Positions 61,237 through 64,000 of a DNA stretch of 64,000 nt are shown here, one piece after another. This stretch comes from Acidimicrobiaceae bacterium (lineage in GTDB: Bacteria > Actinomycetota > Acidimicrobiia > Acidimicrobiales > Aldehydirespiratoraceae). The notes under the pieces are model-generated. The model was not told where the DNA came from and ran no database searches. It saw only the letters and a program-made list of their open reading frames with translations. The number at the start of each line of letters is the position of its first letter. Position 1 is the first letter of the stretch. The DNA lies in contig JAERSO010000140.1 in NCBI GenBank assembly GCA_016845585.1, positions 24,670-88,669 on the forward strand. Direction: 5' to 3'. The translations under genes were made by a program, and so were the position numbers.

Positions 61237-62259
61237 TCACGACCGCGACCCACCGGATGTGAGCCACTGCTCGACCTGCGCCACCGGAGCGAAACTCTCG
61301 ACGAGCGAGTTGTCCGCGAGTTCTCGGAGGCCCGACTCGTCGAGTGATGCGAGCGTCCAGGCATGCTCATACTCGGCCAAGAGGTTGGTGGACATCAACG
61401 GCGGATCGTCAGATCCCAGGGTGACCGTGATCCCCGCATCGAGCATGTCGGCGAGCGGATGTTCACGCATCGACGAAACGGCCGCCAGCGCGACATTGCT
61501 CGCCGGGCAGACGTCGCAGGCGATGCCCTCGTCGACGATGAATCGGACGACGTCAGGATCCTGCATCGCTCCGATTCCGTGCTGGATCCGTTCGGCACCG
61601 AAGTCTTCGATGGCATGACGGACCTCCCACGCCGAACCGTGTTCCCCGGCATGACTCACCGCACGGAGGCCGGAGGCCCGAGCCCGGTCGAAGCAGGCCC
61701 CGTAGTCATCTGTTCTCCACGTATCGCTCGGACCCCCCATGCCGATCGCCACGACGCGGTCGTGCAGGTTGGTCAGGACGAAATCCAGCGCACGATGACC
61801 GGCCTCAGCACCGAGGTGGGGCGAAAGGTCAGGGATCAGCAGCGAGGAGACTCCGTATGCATCCTGGGCGTCATCGCAGCCGGCCACGATCCCGGCGAGG
61901 ATGGACGACCAGTCCGCGCCCTGCTCGACGATGTGGTAGCTGGACGAAACGTGGAACTCGACGTGCACGGCTCCCTGATCGTGGGCGGTGGCCAGGTAGT
62001 CGTACGCGACCCGTCTGAAGTCATCGGGGTCGCGAAGGAGTCGACAGACGAAGAAGTAGCGCTCGAGGAAGCCCGGGAAGCTGTCGGTTCGGAACCAGTC
62101 CTCGATCCCGTCCTCGTCGAACGCCGGCGGCACCACACCGTGCTTGTCCGCAAGTGCGAGCAGCGTTCCGGGCCCCACCGAACCCTCCAGATGGACGTGG
62201 AGTTCGGCCTTCGGCAGGTTGCGGGCGAACTCGGCGGGGAACGGGGCGACCTGCGACAT
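61237..62259 (-). CDS. add: Adenosine deaminase
   Basis: 340 residues. Zinc and catalytic residues are all visible: HxH in PKAELHVHLEGSVGPGTL, His and Glu in LRAVSHAGEHGSAWEVRHAI, QHGIGAMQDPDVVRFIVDEG and the Asp pair in ITVTLGSDDPPLMSTNLLAE. Hydrolyses adenosine (or deoxyadenosine) to inosine for purine salvage. Adenine deaminase and related Add-like enzymes cannot be completely excluded, but the HLEGS and GSDDPPL motifs favour adenosine. Single gene, 48 bases from MOSC. Confidence 0.88.
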   Translation of the reverse strand: MSQVAPFPAEFARNLPKAELHVHLEGSVGPGTLLALADKHGVVPPAFDEDGIEDWFRTDSFPGFLERYFFVCRLLRDPDDFRRVAYDYLATAHDQGAVHVEFHVSSSYHIVEQGADWSSILAGIVAGCDDAQDAYGVSSLLIPDLSPHLGAEAGHRALDFVLTNLHDRVVAIGMGGPSDTWRTDDYGACFDRARASGLRAVSHAGEHGSAWEVRHAIEDFGAERIQHGIGAMQDPDVVRFIVDEGIACDVCPASNVALAAVSSMREHPLADMLDAGITVTLGSDDPPLMSTNLLAEYEHAWTLASLDESGLRELADNSLVESFAPVAQVEQWLTSGGSRS

Positions 62260-62307
62260 CGCGGCACGTTACCTGATCCGGTTGCGGCGGCCCTCTACGG
62301 TCTGGGT

Positions 62308-64000
62308 ATGCCGTTCAAACGCCGCCGCCGAATCGCGACCATCGTCACGATTGTCGCCGCGCTGGGAATCGGGGTGATCGCAGGCATCGCCGCCGCCGTA
62401 GGAGACACCGAACGCATCGGCGCCTATTGGATCAGCGGCACCCTCACCGACGAGGGACTCATCGTCACCGAGGTGATCGACTACGAGTTCGGTGTGAACC
62501 CCCGCCACGGGATCTACCGCGACATCCCGGATGCGTTCGCCGAATCGGTTGCCGTCGACTCCCCGACCGCTCCTGACACCGCCACGATCTCCATCAGCTA
62601 CGACGACATCAGTGTTCGAATCGGCGATCCCACCCGGACGATCACCGGGCGCCACCGCTACCGGATCGACTACCTGCTGCCGCGCGACGCCGTCGTCCAG
62701 GGCGACGTCTTCGCGTGGGACGCCGTCGGCACGGAGTGGACAGTGCCCATGGAGAACATCGTCATCGCACTCGTGCTCCCCCACGAGCTGTCCGAGTCCA
62801 GTTGCTTCGCCGGCCATCCCTGGGACGAACGCACCTGCGACATTCAACGACCGGGAGCCTCCCGGTCGATCGTCGTCGCCGATTCGCTCTCGGCGGGAGA
62901 GGGCATCACCATCGCCGGCCGTCTCGGAGCCGCGGCACCGGTGGACGCCACTCCGGTTCCGCCGTCCGGTCCTGCCCCGGATCCGGGCACTGGCCTCATC
63001 CTCCCCGCGCTGATCGCCGCTCTGCTCGCCTTCGCCGGCGGGATGATCGCCACGGCGCTCGTACGGCGTGCTGGCCGCGAGCGGGTCTGGTGTGGGGGCG
63101 CCGCAGACGCCGCGTTCGGCGAGGCCGAGGATGGACTCGGCTCAGAACGCCTCGACGAGGCCGAGCTCGCCGACCGGGCGTCAGTCGAGTTCGAACCACC
63201 GCGCGACATGAGCGCCGTCGAAGGTGCCCTCCTCCTCGAGGAGCGAGTGCGGGACACTCACCTGTCGGCATGGCTTCTCGAGTCCGCCATCCGGGAGGAG
63301 ATCCACCTCGAGGGCGACGACGACCCGGTGCTCCGACGCGGAACCGCGCCTCCACATCCGAGCGTCCATCCGATCCTCGACGCCATGTTCGGCGGCCGTT
63401 CGACCATCGAACTCGACTCCTACGACAGCGAGTTCGCCACCGGATGGAAACGACTGAAGACCGATCTCGGCGACTGGCTCAACGGGTCCGCTCATTGGGA
63501 TGCCTCGGGACGTCGGGCACGCACCCGCGTACGGCTCCTCGCCGTGCTCGGGACCCTCGCCGGTATCGCCCTCGTTGTCGGCGGAGCGATCGTTGCGGGG
63601 CGATCCGGCAGCTCCGGACTATTCCTCGTGGTTCCCGGAGCGCTCGCCGCCTGCGCAGCGATCGGCGCATTGGCGAGCTCCTTCGAACTGCTGGTGCGGA
63701 CCGAACTCGGCTCCGCCCTCTGGCTCCGTATCGAGTCGTTCCGGCGGTTCCTGGCGGCCTCTGAGGCCCAACACGTCGACGATGCTGCGGAGCGCGGCGT
63801 GCTTCGCCACTATTCGGCATGGGCCGTGGCCCTCGGCGAGTCGAAGGCGTGGTTCAACGCAGTCGATGCCGCAGCAGCTCGGAATCCCGAAATGGCGTCG
63901 ACCTACCGTCGGGATCTTGCATTCGCCGCGGTTGGTTCGCACATCGCGTCCTCGGCCAGGACCGCCTCGACCGCTCCGAGCTCATCGGGTGGCGGTGGAG
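62308..64000 (+). CDS. DUF2207 membrane protein, 3' end cut by window
   Basis: Open from ATG 62308 to the window end (564 codons seen). N-terminal signal/anchor IATIVTIVAALGIGVIAGIA, then an extracellular beta domain with the DUF2207 pattern (VTEVIDYEFGVNPRHGIYRD-I-P, later VPMENIVIALVLP), a membrane helix GLILPALIAALLAFAGGMIA, a cytoplasmic part (SAVEGALLLEERVRDTHLSA) and two more helices around 63540-63690. It ends entering the usual Gly/Ser-rich tail (SSSGGGG). Function unknown; widespread in Gram-positive bacteria as a surface-exposed membrane protein. Confidence 0.85.
   Translation, partial: MPFKRRRRIATIVTIVAALGIGVIAGIAAAVGDTERIGAYWISGTLTDEGLIVTEVIDYEFGVNPRHGIYRDIPDAFAESVAVDSPTAPDTATISISYDDISVRIGDPTRTITGRHRYRIDYLLPRDAVVQGDVFAWDAVGTEWTVPMENIVIALVLPHELSESSCFAGHPWDERTCDIQRPGASRSIVVADSLSAGEGITIAGRLGAAAPVDATPVPPSGPAPDPGTGLILPALIAALLAFAGGMIATALVRRAGRERVWCGGAADAAFGEAEDGLGSERLDEAELADRASVEFEPPRDMSAVEGALLLEERVRDTHLSAWLLESAIREEIHLEGDDDPVLRRGTAPPHPSVHPILDAMFGGRSTIELDSYDSEFATGWKRLKTDLGDWLNGSAHWDASGRRARTRVRLLAVLGTLAGIALVVGGAIVAGRSGSSGLFLVVPGALAACAAIGALASSFELLVRTELGSALWLRIESFRRFLAASEAQHVDDAAERGVLRHYSAWAVALGESKAWFNAVDAAAARNPEMASTYRRDLAFAAVGSHIASSARTASTAPSSSGGGG

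Noticed and set aside
1..64000. Prophage, secretion system, biosynthetic gene cluster or defence island
   Set aside because: No capsid, tail, terminase, NRPS/PKS, restriction-modification or Cas genes were seen; the two oxygenase clusters look catabolic.

Overview
The window is 64 kb of very GC-rich DNA (about two-thirds G+C by eye) with dense, short-spaced bacterial genes, many ATGA/TGATG overlaps, frequent GTG/TTG starts and Asp/Glu-rich proteins. Gene content (several acyl-CoA synthetases, LLM-type and Rieske oxygenases, VOC and GST-like proteins, SCO6745 family, SLH-anchored secreted proteins, ABC-2 permease of the antibiotic-exporter type) suggests an aerobic actinobacterium, most likely an Acidimicrobiia-type lineage. 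That placement is inference; there is no rRNA, tRNA, CRISPR array or phage in the window.

Layout. 0-4.4 kb: end of an ABC permease, a small ABM-like protein, an AraC remnant, then a GrdB/PrdB-like gene interrupted by an in-frame UGA that carries a SECIS-like hairpin at the canonical distance (a probable selenoprotein), a VOC protein and a decayed MoxR cluster. 4.5-15 kb: SLH-anchored hydrolase and lipoprotein, DMT transporter, GST genes, DmpA-type peptidase, tadA, a serine hydrolase, an enoyl-CoA hydratase/acyl-CoA ligase pair. 15-16.7 kb: a junk island of recombinase and IS3 fragments. 16.8-20.5 kb: larE-larB-larC for the nickel-pincer nucleotide cofactor, without larA. 20.6-27 kb: phosphotransferase, GNAT, HDOD, LysR, a frameshifted SDR, HAD phosphatase, acyl-CoA synthetase.

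27.1-32.7 kb is a catabolic cluster: a PhnZ-like HD oxygenase overlapping a Rieske oxygenase, facing an operon of a two-subunit sulfopyruvate/phosphonopyruvate-type decarboxylase, a DUF1989 protein and an NAD(P)H:quinone-type flavoprotein, with a LysR gene beside it. 33.4-39.6 kb holds a molybdopterin oxidoreductase and a second tightly overlapped operon (flavin monooxygenase, Rieske oxygenase, RidA, phosphotriesterase-like hydrolase). 39.6-64 kb carries transporters (LivH-like, MFS, SulP, DMT), a DEAD-box helicase, a broken GGDEF-EAL protein, an LLM oxidoreductase, a VanY-SLH protein, a RidA-MerR-copper ATPase operon with a readable MerR operator, selO, MOSC, adenosine deaminase and the start of a DUF2207 protein.

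A second theme is gene decay. About fifteen loci are truncated, frameshifted, internally deleted or fused remnants, several with both halves still recognisable in different frames and two with probable Trp-to-stop changes. They sit between perfectly intact operons, so the window looks like a genome losing genes by small deletions, although consensus error cannot be excluded for the single-base cases.
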